From Pectinatus sottacetonis (GTDB lineage: Bacteria; Bacillota; Negativicutes; Selenomonadales; Selenomonadaceae): a DNA stretch of 64,000 bases. The notes below the pieces were generated by a model. The model made no database searches and was not told the DNA's origin. It worked only from the letters and a program-made list of their open reading frames with translations. Shown in pieces: positions 56,052 through 64,000 of this stretch. A program made the translations under genes and the position numbers. The first letter of the stretch is position 1. Each line of letters starts with the position of its first letter. The stretch spans positions 778,501 through 842,500 of the forward strand of contig NZ_WIQK01000001.1 of NCBI RefSeq assembly GCF_015732155.1. The letters run 5' to 3'.

Positions 56052-58685
56052 ATGAAAAATATAAAAAATCGTTTTATCATAATTGACGGCAGCAGCTTAA
56101 TGTACCGGGCATTTTTTGCCATTCCCCTGCTCAATACAAACGCAGGAAAATATACCAATGCTATTTTAGGTTTTTCTAAAATGACTGTAAAATTACTTGA
56201 CGAACTAAAACCCGAATACATCGTCGTAGCTTTTGACAAAAGCAGACATACTTTTAGAACTGATATCTTCAAAGATTACAAGGGAACACGAGAAAAAACC
56301 CCTTCTGAATTATCTGACCAGATTCCCTTGCTGCACGACTATACTAAGGCACTTGGCATAAAATTTATTGAAGTTGACAATTATGAAGCTGATGACATAA
56401 TCGGCACCTTAGCAACTAAAGCAGCCAAACGCGGTTTGGAAACAATAGTTGTTACCGGTGACCGCGATGCCCTGCAGCTCATCCAGCCTAATCTAAAAAT
56501 ACTTATGACCAAAAAAGGAATAAGTGAAACAGAAATTTTTAATGAAACAGCCTTTAAAGAAAAATACGGCATAGTACCCCAAAAATTGATCGACTTAAAA
56601 GCGTTAATGGGCGATAAGTCTGACAACATTCCCGGTGTATACGGCATAGGTGAAAAAACAGCCTTAAAATTACTAATAAAATATGATACGCTTGATGGTA
56701 TCTACCAAAATATAACTGATATTTCCGGCAAAAAATTAAAGGAAAAACTTATTTCTGATAAAGAAAATGCCTATTTATCATACCAGCTTGCAACTATTAA
56801 CTGCGATATGCCATTAGCGTTTGAGCTTGAAGAATATACTATGAAGCCTGATATCCCTGCTTTAAAAACATTCTGTGATGATTATGAACTAAAAAGCATC
56901 TGGACTTCCTTAAACAAACTTTCCATTATTAATCTCGAAAACCAATCCCACTATGACCATAATGCCGCCGAATATATTCCCGCTGATAAAACCATATTAA
57001 AATCATTAACCACGCAAATAAAAAAAGATGGTTACATAATTTATCTGCCGGTATTCTCCGGCCGGGTTCCCCATATAAAATGCTATGGCATAATGATCTT
57101 ATGCCAGTACAAAAACAAGTTAACCAACATATTTGTACCACAGGAAGAATTGCTAACCGACTCAGTACAATCTCTCTTTTCCCATAAAGACATTACTAAA
57201 ATAACCTATGATTTGAAAAAAAGTCTTCACTGCGGCTTGAACCCTTCCGGCAAAGTCATAGATATTATGCTGGCTGCCTATATGCTTGCCCCCGCAGATA
57301 CTGACTATGCACTGGATAAACTAGCTGAAAAATATCTGGGAAAAGACATTCCTGCCTATGAAGGAGACAAATTACTACAGTCCCAGACAGCATATACATT
57401 GTATACAAGCTCATTAAAAGAACTCTCTGACACTATGGTCGATGAACTAAAAGGAAAAGAACTGTATGCCCTCTATGAGCAGACTGAGCTGCCTTTAGAA
57501 CAGGTATTAACATCAATGGAGCATTACGGCGTTTACATTAACAAGAAAAAACTCCAGTCTATGTCACTTGAAATCGGGACTATAATAGATAATCTGCTTG
57601 GCAGTATATATAAACTCGCAGAAAATGAATTTAATGTCAATTCCCCCAAGCAACTTGGCGTCGTTCTTTTTGAACACTTAAAATTACCTGTACAAAAAAA
57701 GACCAAAACGGGTTATTCCACCAATGCTGAAGTATTGGAAACACTGCGTCCTTACCATCCTATAATTGAAAAGCTCCTCGACTACCGAATGTGGAACAAA
57801 CTAAAAAGCACTTATCTTGACGGATTATACACCCTTATAGATGAAACGACCCAGCGTATCCACACAACTTTCAACCAGACTGTAACAGCAACCGGGCGTC
57901 TCAGCAGCTCTGACCCCAATCTACAGAATATCCCCGTAAGAACAGAAGCCGGCAAAAAAATCAGGAGCCTGTTCGAACCAGAAAAAGGCTTTGATCTATT
58001 TCTATCAGCTGATTATTCCCAGATAGAACTACGAATCCTTGCTCACATGTCCGGCGATAAAAATTTCATTGAAGCGTTTAACCTGAACCAGGATATCCAT
58101 TCACGCACAGCTTCAGAAATTTTTAATATTCCGCTTACTGATGTAACACCTGACCTGCGCCGCCGCGCCAAAGCCATAAATTTCGGGCTTGTATATGGTA
58201 AAAGTGATTATGGCTTAGCTCAGGAATTACATATTCCGCGTCAGGAAGCTGCTGAATATATCGAAAATTATTTTGCCAAATATGCCGGTGTAAAAAAATA
58301 TCTTGATACCATTATCGAAGATGCCCATGAAAAAGGCTACACAACCACTTTATTCGGGCGGCGCCGTTACCTTCCGGGAATCAAAAGCAAAAACTACAAC
58401 ATCCGTACCCAAAATGAACGCATGGCTATGAATACACCTATTCAGGGAACTGCAGCTGACATTATCAAAATGGCAATGATTGCCACATGGAATAAAATAA
58501 ACAAGCAGAAACTGCACAGCCGTATTCTATTACAGGTACATGATGAACTTGTAATAGAAACCATAAAAGAAGAAATCCCCTTACTAAAAAATATTCTGCA
58601 TGAAACCATGCAGAATATAGTAAAACTATCTGTCCCCCTGACAATAGATATAAATACTGGCAGCAATTGGGCTGATACAAAATAA
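56052..58685 (+). CDS. polA: DNA polymerase I
   Basis: 877 aa repair and Okazaki-fragment polymerase. The 5' nuclease domain (about 1-290) has DGSSLMYRAFFA, DNYEADDIIGTLA and GDKSDNIPGVYGIG. The exonuclease-like domain (about 310-480) lacks the DxE metal residues, so it cannot proofread, as in many Firmicutes. Polymerase motifs: A LSADYSQIELRILAH, B RRAKAINFGLVYGKSDYGL, C LLQVHDELVIE. Length normal. Confidence 0.96.
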   Translation: MKNIKNRFIIIDGSSLMYRAFFAIPLLNTNAGKYTNAILGFSKMTVKLLDELKPEYIVVAFDKSRHTFRTDIFKDYKGTREKTPSELSDQIPLLHDYTKALGIKFIEVDNYEADDIIGTLATKAAKRGLETIVVTGDRDALQLIQPNLKILMTKKGISETEIFNETAFKEKYGIVPQKLIDLKALMGDKSDNIPGVYGIGEKTALKLLIKYDTLDGIYQNITDISGKKLKEKLISDKENAYLSYQLATINCDMPLAFELEEYTMKPDIPALKTFCDDYELKSIWTSLNKLSIINLENQSHYDHNAAEYIPADKTILKSLTTQIKKDGYIIYLPVFSGRVPHIKCYGIMILCQYKNKLTNIFVPQEELLTDSVQSLFSHKDITKITYDLKKSLHCGLNPSGKVIDIMLAAYMLAPADTDYALDKLAEKYLGKDIPAYEGDKLLQSQTAYTLYTSSLKELSDTMVDELKGKELYALYEQTELPLEQVLTSMEHYGVYINKKKLQSMSLEIGTIIDNLLGSIYKLAENEFNVNSPKQLGVVLFEHLKLPVQKKTKTGYSTNAEVLETLRPYHPIIEKLLDYRMWNKLKSTYLDGLYTLIDETTQRIHTTFNQTVTATGRLSSSDPNLQNIPVRTEAGKKIRSLFEPEKGFDLFLSADYSQIELRILAHMSGDKNFIEAFNLNQDIHSRTASEIFNIPLTDVTPDLRRRAKAINFGLVYGKSDYGLAQELHIPRQEAAEYIENYFAKYAGVKKYLDTIIEDAHEKGYTTTLFGRRRYLPGIKSKNYNIRTQNERMAMNTPIQGTAADIIKMAMIATWNKINKQKLHSRILLQVHDELVIETIKEEIPLLKNILHETMQNIVKLSVPLTIDINTGSNWADTK

Positions 58686-58691
58686 GGCTCT

Positions 58692-58728
58692 AAAAGAATC
58701 TCATTGAATTTTTCAATGAGATTCTTTT
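58692..58728. terminator. bidirectional terminator between polA and metA
   Basis: AAAAGAATCTCATTGAA and its complement around a 3-base loop. The right arm contains the metA stop codon, so it ends both convergent genes. Confidence 0.9.
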
Positions 58729-59690
58729 ATTTTGATTTCCCTGATACCATTAGTCCAATGACCTGGGACCATATTAAGTTTTGACAAATCATAAGGTGTT
58801 TCCTGATATACATAATAATTGAGCCAATTAGCAAACAATAAATTTGCAACACTACGCCATTTAACAACCGGCTCCCGCGCAGGATCATCATCAGGATAAT
58901 AATTACAGGGAATCTGCACTTTTATTCCTGCTTTTATATCACGTTCATATTCCCATTTAAGCGTCAAAGGATCATATTCAGCATGACCTGTTATAAAAAA
59001 CTGTCGTTTTGTTAAATTTGCCACAGCATAAACCCCGCAGCGGCTGTCTGACTCTGCCAGTATAGTAAGCTCCGGTACCTTTTCAATATCGCTGCGCCTT
59101 ACCTCAGTATGGCGTGAATGTGGCACATAAAATTCATCATCAAAGCCACGAAATAATTTTTCATGCTCAACCAGCAAGTGATGTTTGTACACACCAAAGA
59201 TTTTTGGTGCTATTGAATACTTAGGAATATTATAATGATAATATAATCCAGCTTGTGCCCCCCAGCAAATATGAAAAGAAGAAAACGCGTGCGTTTCACT
59301 CCACTTCATAATCTGGCACACTTCTTCCCAATACGCCACATCTTCATATTCCATCTGTTCTACAGGTGCTCCTGTCATTATAAAACCATCATAAATATTA
59401 TCCTTGACATCTTCAAACGTTCCATAAAATTCCGTCAAATAATCTTCTGATGTATGTGCCGGCATATAAGACTTTGTATATATAAAATCAACTTCCACCT
59501 GCAGTGAAGTATTGCCCAGCAATCGTAAAAGCTGCGTTTCAGTGACCGTCTTCAATGGCATTAAATTAAGTATGAGTATCCGCAGCGGCCTGATGTCCTG
59601 CTTATAAGCCCGTTCAGCATCCATTACAAAGATATTTTCACTCTCTAAAATCTGGGTAGCTGGCAGATTATTTGGTATTTTTATCGGCAT
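58713..59690 (-). CDS. metA: homoserine O-acyltransferase (predicted O-acetyltransferase)
   Basis: 325 aa MetA/HTS enzyme that activates homoserine for methionine synthesis. The acyl-enzyme Cys is C142 in FHICWGAQ, followed by a His/Glu dyad ([18 protein letters not shown] with catalytic His-Glu). The specificity residue at 111 is Glu (GAPVE), as in acetyl-CoA-using members, whereas succinyl-using enzymes have Gly. I therefore predict acetyl transfer. It stands alone. Confidence 0.92.
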   Translation of the reverse strand: MPIKIPNNLPATQILESENIFVMDAERAYKQDIRPLRILILNLMPLKTVTETQLLRLLGNTSLQVEVDFIYTKSYMPAHTSEDYLTEFYGTFEDVKDNIYDGFIMTGAPVEQMEYEDVAYWEEVCQIMKWSETHAFSSFHICWGAQAGLYYHYNIPKYSIAPKIFGVYKHHLLVEHEKLFRGFDDEFYVPHSRHTEVRRSDIEKVPELTILAESDSRCGVYAVANLTKRQFFITGHAEYDPLTLKWEYERDIKAGIKVQIPCNYYPDDDPAREPVVKWRSVANLLFANWLNYYVYQETPYDLSKLNMVPGHWTNGIREIKIKESH

Positions 59691-59746
59691 AGCTTCACTT
59701 CCTAATGATAAAATTGTGCTAATTTTAGCATAAGACAGCTTTTACG

Positions 59747-60643
59747 TCAAACTGTCCTTTTTACTCCCTGTCCATTAAAATCAGGAACAAACTTTTTAGA
59801 AGAAGTACCCCGCTCCTGTACAAAACAATTTTTTATTCCCAGCTCAAGAGCCGCATCAATAACCTTTTGATATTCATACGTTGTAATTTTCCGATTGATT
59901 TTTGAAAATTCCTTCGCCCTGTACATTGGTACATACTGGTTCATTAAACTTATATAAATATTATCCCCGAAATTTTCCCACAGCCATTTAACAATTCTTA
60001 TACTATCCTTATACAGCCACGGTAAAATTAAATGGCGCACTAAAACACCCTTCTTCATCATTTTATCTTCCATGACAAAAGGCCCTGTTATTGAAAACAT
60101 TTTTTTAATAGCTGCACTTGCCGTTTTAAAATAATCCGGGGCATTAGAATACTTTACCGCCGGCACATCCGAAAAATACTTCAAATCCGGCAGAAAAACA
60201 TCCACATAATCAGCAAACAACTCAATCGTATCTGCTGATTCATAGCCATTTGAATTATATACTACCGGGATACAAAGTCCCTTCTTGCGTGCCTTAGCCA
60301 ATGCTTTTACCACTGTTTCCGCATAATGCATAGGAGTGACAAGCTCTATACACTCCACATTTCTTTGCTGCTGTTCCAAAAATATTTCTGCCAGGCGTTC
60401 TTCGCTTACCCTTATTCCATATCCATTGGCACTTATTTCATAATTCTGACAAAATACACACCGCATATTACAATGAGAAAAAAAGACCGTACCCGCTCCT
60501 TTTTTTCCCGAAATACATGGTTCTTCCCATTTATGCACACTGACCAGTGCCACTTCCGGTTCAATCGCAGCACCGCAAAAGCCTAAATCGCCATCATTAC
60601 GGCTCACCCTGCACTGTCGTGGACACAATGAACACCTTTTCAT
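59747..60643 (-). CDS. radical SAM protein, PflX/PflA-like
   Basis: 298 aa. The radical SAM cluster motif is CNMRCVFC (Cys about 58, 62, 65). An extra N-terminal cysteine set CSLCPRQC resembles PflX-type proteins (COG1313), whose substrate is not known. The activating-enzyme-like GTVFFSHCN and the barrel motif FLPDLKYFSD are present. ATG start with a GAGAG box. Unlike pyruvate formate-lyase activases, it has no pfl gene nearby. Confidence 0.83.
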   Translation of the reverse strand: MKRCSLCPRQCRVSRNDGDLGFCGAAIEPEVALVSVHKWEEPCISGKKGAGTVFFSHCNMRCVFCQNYEISANGYGIRVSEERLAEIFLEQQQRNVECIELVTPMHYAETVVKALAKARKKGLCIPVVYNSNGYESADTIELFADYVDVFLPDLKYFSDVPAVKYSNAPDYFKTASAAIKKMFSITGPFVMEDKMMKKGVLVRHLILPWLYKDSIRIVKWLWENFGDNIYISLMNQYVPMYRAKEFSKINRKITTYEYQKVIDAALELGIKNCFVQERGTSSKKFVPDFNGQGVKRTV

Positions 60644-60791
60644 ATGTAAAACTCTCTCCCAGACAATACCATTAAATACTCAAATCTATCCTTAATCCAT
60701 ACCTTATCTGCCACAGGATAATTATAACCTGCCAAAACCGCAGGTTATAATTCCACACAGACATTTTTAAATTTATTATTACAACATTATT

Positions 60792-61454
60792 TTACGCCCG
60801 CAGCCCTGCCAGATATCCAACAGAAATTTTGCGGAAAGAATCTATCTTCATATCCGCAGCTGACACATCCTGCTGGCACATCTTATAATCAGGATTACAA
60901 TAAGCTATACAATAACATCCAGCCTTTTTAGCCGCAATTACGCCTGCCGCTGCATCCTCAAAAACGACACAATCACAGGGAGCCATGCCCAGCTTATCAG
61001 CTGCCAATAAATATATAGCCGGATTTGGTTTACTTTCCGGCAGCTCCGCTCCACTTAAAATAACATTAAAATAAGAAAATATATTCAATTTCTTTAAAAA
61101 CGTTTCTATATTGCGTCGTGCTGAAGATGATGCCAAAGCAAGCGGAACCCCATTTTCATGCAGCTTAGTAATTAACTCCACCACACCATCTATTGCCGGC
61201 ACATTATCGCTTTCCGCCGCACAATTTAAAAACAACTCATGTTTTCTTGCTACAATTTTCTCCAGGGAAATATCCTTTCCCGATCTTCTGATAAAATCTC
61301 CAAAAAAATCATTAGCCGAACGGCCAAAATAAGGCAGGCACTGCTCCCGCGAACATTCTATCCCATATTCTGCCAGAGTTTCAATCTTTGTTTTTGTATG
61401 GAGAATCTCACTGTCAATAATAACCCCGTCCATATCAAATATTACTGCTTTCAT
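60792..61454 (-). CDS. HAD-superfamily phosphatase, beta-phosphoglucomutase-like
   Basis: 220 aa from the ATG at 61454 behind AAAGGATGG. HAD motif I FDMDGVIIDSE (nucleophile D8), motif II ASSSARRN, motif III Lys in ESKPNPAIYL, motif IV CVVFEDAAAGV. Helical cap C1. Hydrolyses or transfers a sugar phosphate; the substrate cannot be named. Confidence 0.87.
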   Translation of the reverse strand: MKAVIFDMDGVIIDSEILHTKTKIETLAEYGIECSREQCLPYFGRSANDFFGDFIRRSGKDISLEKIVARKHELFLNCAAESDNVPAIDGVVELITKLHENGVPLALASSSARRNIETFLKKLNIFSYFNVILSGAELPESKPNPAIYLLAADKLGMAPCDCVVFEDAAAGVIAAKKAGCYCIAYCNPDYKMCQQDVSAADMKIDSFRKISVGYLAGLRA

Positions 61455-61650
61455 TTTACCATCCTTTAAAAAAATTATATTGTAATTATAACATCTTTTA
61501 TTTAGCATGTCATTCATCACATATATTCCCAAAATCCCTTAATATTATTACAAAAAGTTATAAAAAAATAACTTGCTAAATACGCTGCAATAACGTAAAC
61601 TTAGTTATAGTTTCATTATTATTTTTTTATAAAAATGGAGGATATATATA

Positions 61651-62079
61651 ATGAAAAAAGTTTTCAGCGTTGTTTTTACAGCTGTTTTTGCTATATGCGT
61701 TTTGGGATTCTTTTCACCAGCACAAGCATCAGCAGCCAGCTTAGGATCATTAAATATCAGAGAAGTATTAGCTTCCTATCCTGACGTACAAACTACAAAC
61801 GCTGCCATTGATCTCGAACGTCAAAAAGCCCAGACTGAATTCAATAAAAAGGCTGCATCACTTGATGAAAAAGGCAAAAAAGAACTTTTTGAAAAAATCA
61901 ACGCTCAGGTTGAAACTCGTCAGGAAGAACTTTTGAAACCAATAAGAGAAAAAATCAAAAAAGCAGTTGAAGCTGTAGCCAAAGAAAAGGGTCTTGACAC
62001 TATAGTTGATGCTTCCGTTATTATTTATGGCGGTCAGGATATCACTAAAGACGTAATAGAAAAATTAAAAACGATGTAA
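61651..62079 (+). CDS. OmpH/Skp-family periplasmic chaperone
   Basis: 142 aa. Signal peptide (MKKVFSVVFTAVFAICVLGF, cleavage after ASA near 30), then a long amphipathic coiled coil (about 45-120) rich in Lys/Glu and a short conserved tail (GLDTIVDASVIIYGGQDITK). Skp-like proteins escort outer membrane proteins across the periplasm. In a Firmicute this implies a diderm cell. The family occurs in Negativicutes in several small paralogues. Confidence 0.88.
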   Translation: MKKVFSVVFTAVFAICVLGFFSPAQASAASLGSLNIREVLASYPDVQTTNAAIDLERQKAQTEFNKKAASLDEKGKKELFEKINAQVETRQEELLKPIREKIKKAVEAVAKEKGLDTIVDASVIIYGGQDITKDVIEKLKTM

Positions 62080-62081
62080 TC

Positions 62082-62112
62082 AAAAAGACAGTCCAAACGG
62101 ACTGCCTTTTTT
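62082..62112 (+). terminator. terminator after the OmpH/Skp gene
   Basis: AAAAAGACAGTCC, AAAC, GGACTGCCTTTTTT, 2 bp after the stop. Confidence 0.85.
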
Positions 62113-62121
62113 AGTAATTTC

Positions 62122-62150
62122 TTGACAACTGCTTATCTTTAAATTATAAT
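62122..62150 (+). promoter_or_regulatory. promoter of tRNA-Thr
   Basis: TTGACA, 17 bases, TATAAT, ending 13 bp before the tRNA: a consensus sigma-A promoter. Confidence 0.88.
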
Positions 62151-62163
62151 AGATACGTTATTT

Positions 62164-62239
62164 GCTGGCATAGCTCAGTTGGTAGAGCAGGTCATTCGTA
62201 ATGATCAGGTCGTAGGTTCAATTCCTATTGCCAGCTCCA
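62164..62239 (+). tRNA. tRNA-Thr (anticodon CGT)
   Basis: 76 nt with encoded CCA. Acceptor GCTGGCA pairs with TGCCAGC, anticodon loop TTCGTAA between GGTCA and TGATC giving CGU, T arm GTAGGTTCAATTCCTAT. Confidence 0.95.
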
Positions 62240-62250
62240 TATGTATATCA

Positions 62251-62279
62251 AGGCTTCCAAGGTTATCGGAAGTCTTTTT
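62251..62279 (+). terminator. terminator of tRNA-Thr
   Basis: GGCTTCC, 9-base loop, GGAAGTC (one G-U pair), then TTTTTG. Confidence 0.6.
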
Positions 62280-62355
62280 GTTGTATTTAAGTAGAAATCC
62301 CCTTTTTAGTCCCCTTTTATTCACAAAACTATTAAAAACTAAACACCTAAATTTC

Positions 62356-64000
62356 TTATCCATTAATTCTTTTTACTTTAGTCAATAATATATCTTTTCG
62401 TACCTCATCAGTTAAATATTTTTGTTTTAGATAACGTTCCCGTTCTTTATCTAAATCTTCATGTAATAGTAAATATGATCTAATAATACGTAATACCATA
62501 GTTTTTAATAATGGTTTTTCATGCTGATGCAAATTATCTACTTTTTTTAAAAATGATTCAATTCTTCCTACTTGTTCTTCCATTATCAAATTTTGTATAT
62601 TATAAGTATTATTATTATCATTTTTGTATTTATCAAATAAATTAATAGTATCCTTATTTACTGAGACGCTAGCAATATCTTTATAAAGAGCTAATATACT
62701 AGCAATAGTATAATCTTGAAAAAAAATTTTCAAATCATTTTTAGAAGGCATATTTTCATTTTCATCTATTTTTATTTCTTTTATTGATTTCCATATATAT
62801 TCTATTAAATTATCAAAATTTTTATCAACTTCATTAAACCACCTATATATAATTTTATTAGTATAGCTATAAATCATATGAACAATATTTTCTTTTTTTG
62901 TAGCTAATAACATATATGAAAAATTGGGTAATGTAGCCGCAATTAATCTTAATAATTGCATTGCTTTTGATAATTGGTAACTATTATTTTTTTTCGATTC
63001 ATCATCATATTTATAAATATCAACATCTTTACTTTCTTGTACTACGCTAATTTGACTTTCTGCTTTTATTTTACTTCTTTTTATTTGCTTTCTTTCATCA
63101 TCATCAGGAGCTTTCACTTCTTTATTTATTCTAAAATCTTCTATATATGATATGTTATAATTATCATCTTCAAAATTAAATTCATCCCAATTATCAATAT
63201 ATTTAAACGCAGCATTATAAACATAATCTAATATACCAGTATGTTGTTTAATATATGATAGAAATAACAAGATATTTCCATTAATACCAAAACAAATGTT
63301 TTCTATGACATCTTCAATTGCTTTTTTTGCTTTCTCAACATCTGATGTATATAACCTACTAAGTTTTCTTGCAACAAAAAATGCCAAATAATTATTATTT
63401 GAAAAGACTATATTCCATCCATTACCTTCCTCTAGAATTTTAGATTTTTTTAAAACTTCAAAAAATGTTTTTGAATTAATATTTTGATCATAGTCTATAT
63501 TATACTGCTCGATTATGCTGTTAAACGTTTCTTGTTTTAATGGATATTTTTTTTCAAAATGTATGACATACGCAAGTTCATCCAATACATAAAAGTATGT
63601 ATTCACTGACATAGATTTATCTTCATTTTGAATTGCTGTCATAATATTATGTTCAAAAACCATATTAAATATATCATAATTATTATTTTTGCATTCTCCT
63701 GCTTCTTTTATAAAATATAATACATACTGAATTATAAAATCTGGATTACGATTAAATAATCTTATTTGATTACTAATAAAATTTTCAATATCTTTTGCTA
63801 TATCTTCTTTGTTATCTTTATTTTCTAGTTCTTTAGAAATTTTTACTGAAATTATTTTTTTTATTAACTCTAATCTCTTATCAGAATAAAATTCTGTCAG
63901 AGTATATACATTAAATCGCGAATCTAATATATATTTTTCTTGTGCCTTCTTTACTATATCTGTTTCATATAGCTCTTGAGATAAAATAATAACCTTACCA
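62356..64000 (-). CDS. large AT-rich protein, partial; possible STAND-type NTPase
   Basis: The frame is open through the window edge, so at least 548 codons are present and the N-terminus is missing. There is no membrane segment. At the edge the protein reads GKVIILSQELYETDI, then KYILDSRFNVYTLTEF and LIKKII, the pattern seen after Walker B in NACHT/STAND NTPases. The rest is helical and Asn/Lys-rich, possibly a repeat or effector region. It lies 115 bp after tRNA-Thr, on the opposite strand, and is far more AT-rich than the genes before the tRNA, which suggests transfer. A defence role is inference. Confidence 0.55.
   Translation of the reverse strand, partial: GKVIILSQELYETDIVKKAQEKYILDSRFNVYTLTEFYSDKRLELIKKIISVKISKELENKDNKEDIAKDIENFISNQIRLFNRNPDFIIQYVLYFIKEAGECKNNNYDIFNMVFEHNIMTAIQNEDKSMSVNTYFYVLDELAYVIHFEKKYPLKQETFNSIIEQYNIDYDQNINSKTFFEVLKKSKILEEGNGWNIVFSNNNYLAFFVARKLSRLYTSDVEKAKKAIEDVIENICFGINGNILLFLSYIKQHTGILDYVYNAAFKYIDNWDEFNFEDDNYNISYIEDFRINKEVKAPDDDERKQIKRSKIKAESQISVVQESKDVDIYKYDDESKKNNSYQLSKAMQLLRLIAATLPNFSYMLLATKKENIVHMIYSYTNKIIYRWFNEVDKNFDNLIEYIWKSIKEIKIDENENMPSKNDLKIFFQDYTIASILALYKDIASVSVNKDTINLFDKYKNDNNNTYNIQNLIMEEQVGRIESFLKKVDNLHQHEKPLLKTMVLRIIRSYLLLHEDLDKERERYLKQKYLTDEVRKDILLTKVKRING

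Noticed and set aside
62179-62388. 69-codon frame starting in tRNA-Thr
   Set aside because: It starts inside the tRNA and ends in the opposing gene; no ribosome site.

Overview
The window looks like chromosome of a low-GC, outer-membrane-bearing Firmicute (class Negativicutes; a Pectinatus/Selenomonas-like genus is my guess). The gene stock is Firmicute-like: a DUF951 protein, a VanW/YoaR-type protein, a DNA polymerase I without proofreading residues, and a short class I ManA. A secreted OmpH/Skp-type periplasmic chaperone at 61.7 kb only makes sense in a diderm cell. Start codons often include TTG and GTG behind strong GGAGG boxes.

Left block (1-9.2 kb): one minus-strand operon headed by a LevR-type sigma-54 activator, with a near-consensus -24/-12 promoter in front of it, followed by galactitol-family PTS IIA, IIB and IIC, a zinc polyol(-phosphate) dehydrogenase, RpiB, an Rpe-like epimerase and an AraM/EgsA-like dehydrogenase. 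The gene set resembles known pentitol PTS operons: uptake and phosphorylation of a polyol, oxidation to a pentulose phosphate, and entry into the pentose phosphate pathway.

Genomic island (9.3-22.1 kb): an exact 97-bp direct repeat brackets about 12.7 kb of more AT-rich DNA. The right copy lies in an intact tRNA-Ser(CGA); the left copy is only the 3' part of that tRNA plus its terminator. No integrase gene remains. The island carries two IS3-family elements, an IS66 remnant, another transposase remnant, a SIR2-HerA antiphage pair, a small channel-like membrane protein with no clear start, and a four-gene cassette (membrane-anchored coiled-coil protein, TerB-like protein, helical protein, HNH-like membrane protein). 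I regard that cassette as the best candidate for an undescribed system.

Middle (22-38 kb): DUF951, a CDF metal transporter, a CBS-ACT protein, a complete branched-chain amino acid ABC transporter (livK-HMGF) with a consensus promoter and a terminator between livK and livH, ManA, tRNA-Lys(UUU), a degenerate purple-acid-phosphatase-like protein, tRNA-Gln(CUG), an HD protein, a ThiF/MoeB-like protein and the late cobalamin genes cobQ, cbiA and cbiC.

Right (38-62 kb): gyrB, an MFS exporter, a VanW protein, a PRC-barrel protein, two TPR-like hypotheticals, rpsO-pnp-trmL-murB, an amino acid permease, an OFA-family transporter behind a probable ZTP riboswitch, nicotinate phosphoribosyltransferase, an L,D-transpeptidase, polA, metA, a PflX-like radical SAM protein, a HAD phosphatase, the OmpH/Skp protein and tRNA-Thr(CGU). 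The window ends inside a large AT-rich gene immediately beyond tRNA-Thr that may be a STAND-type NTPase and may mark a second island.
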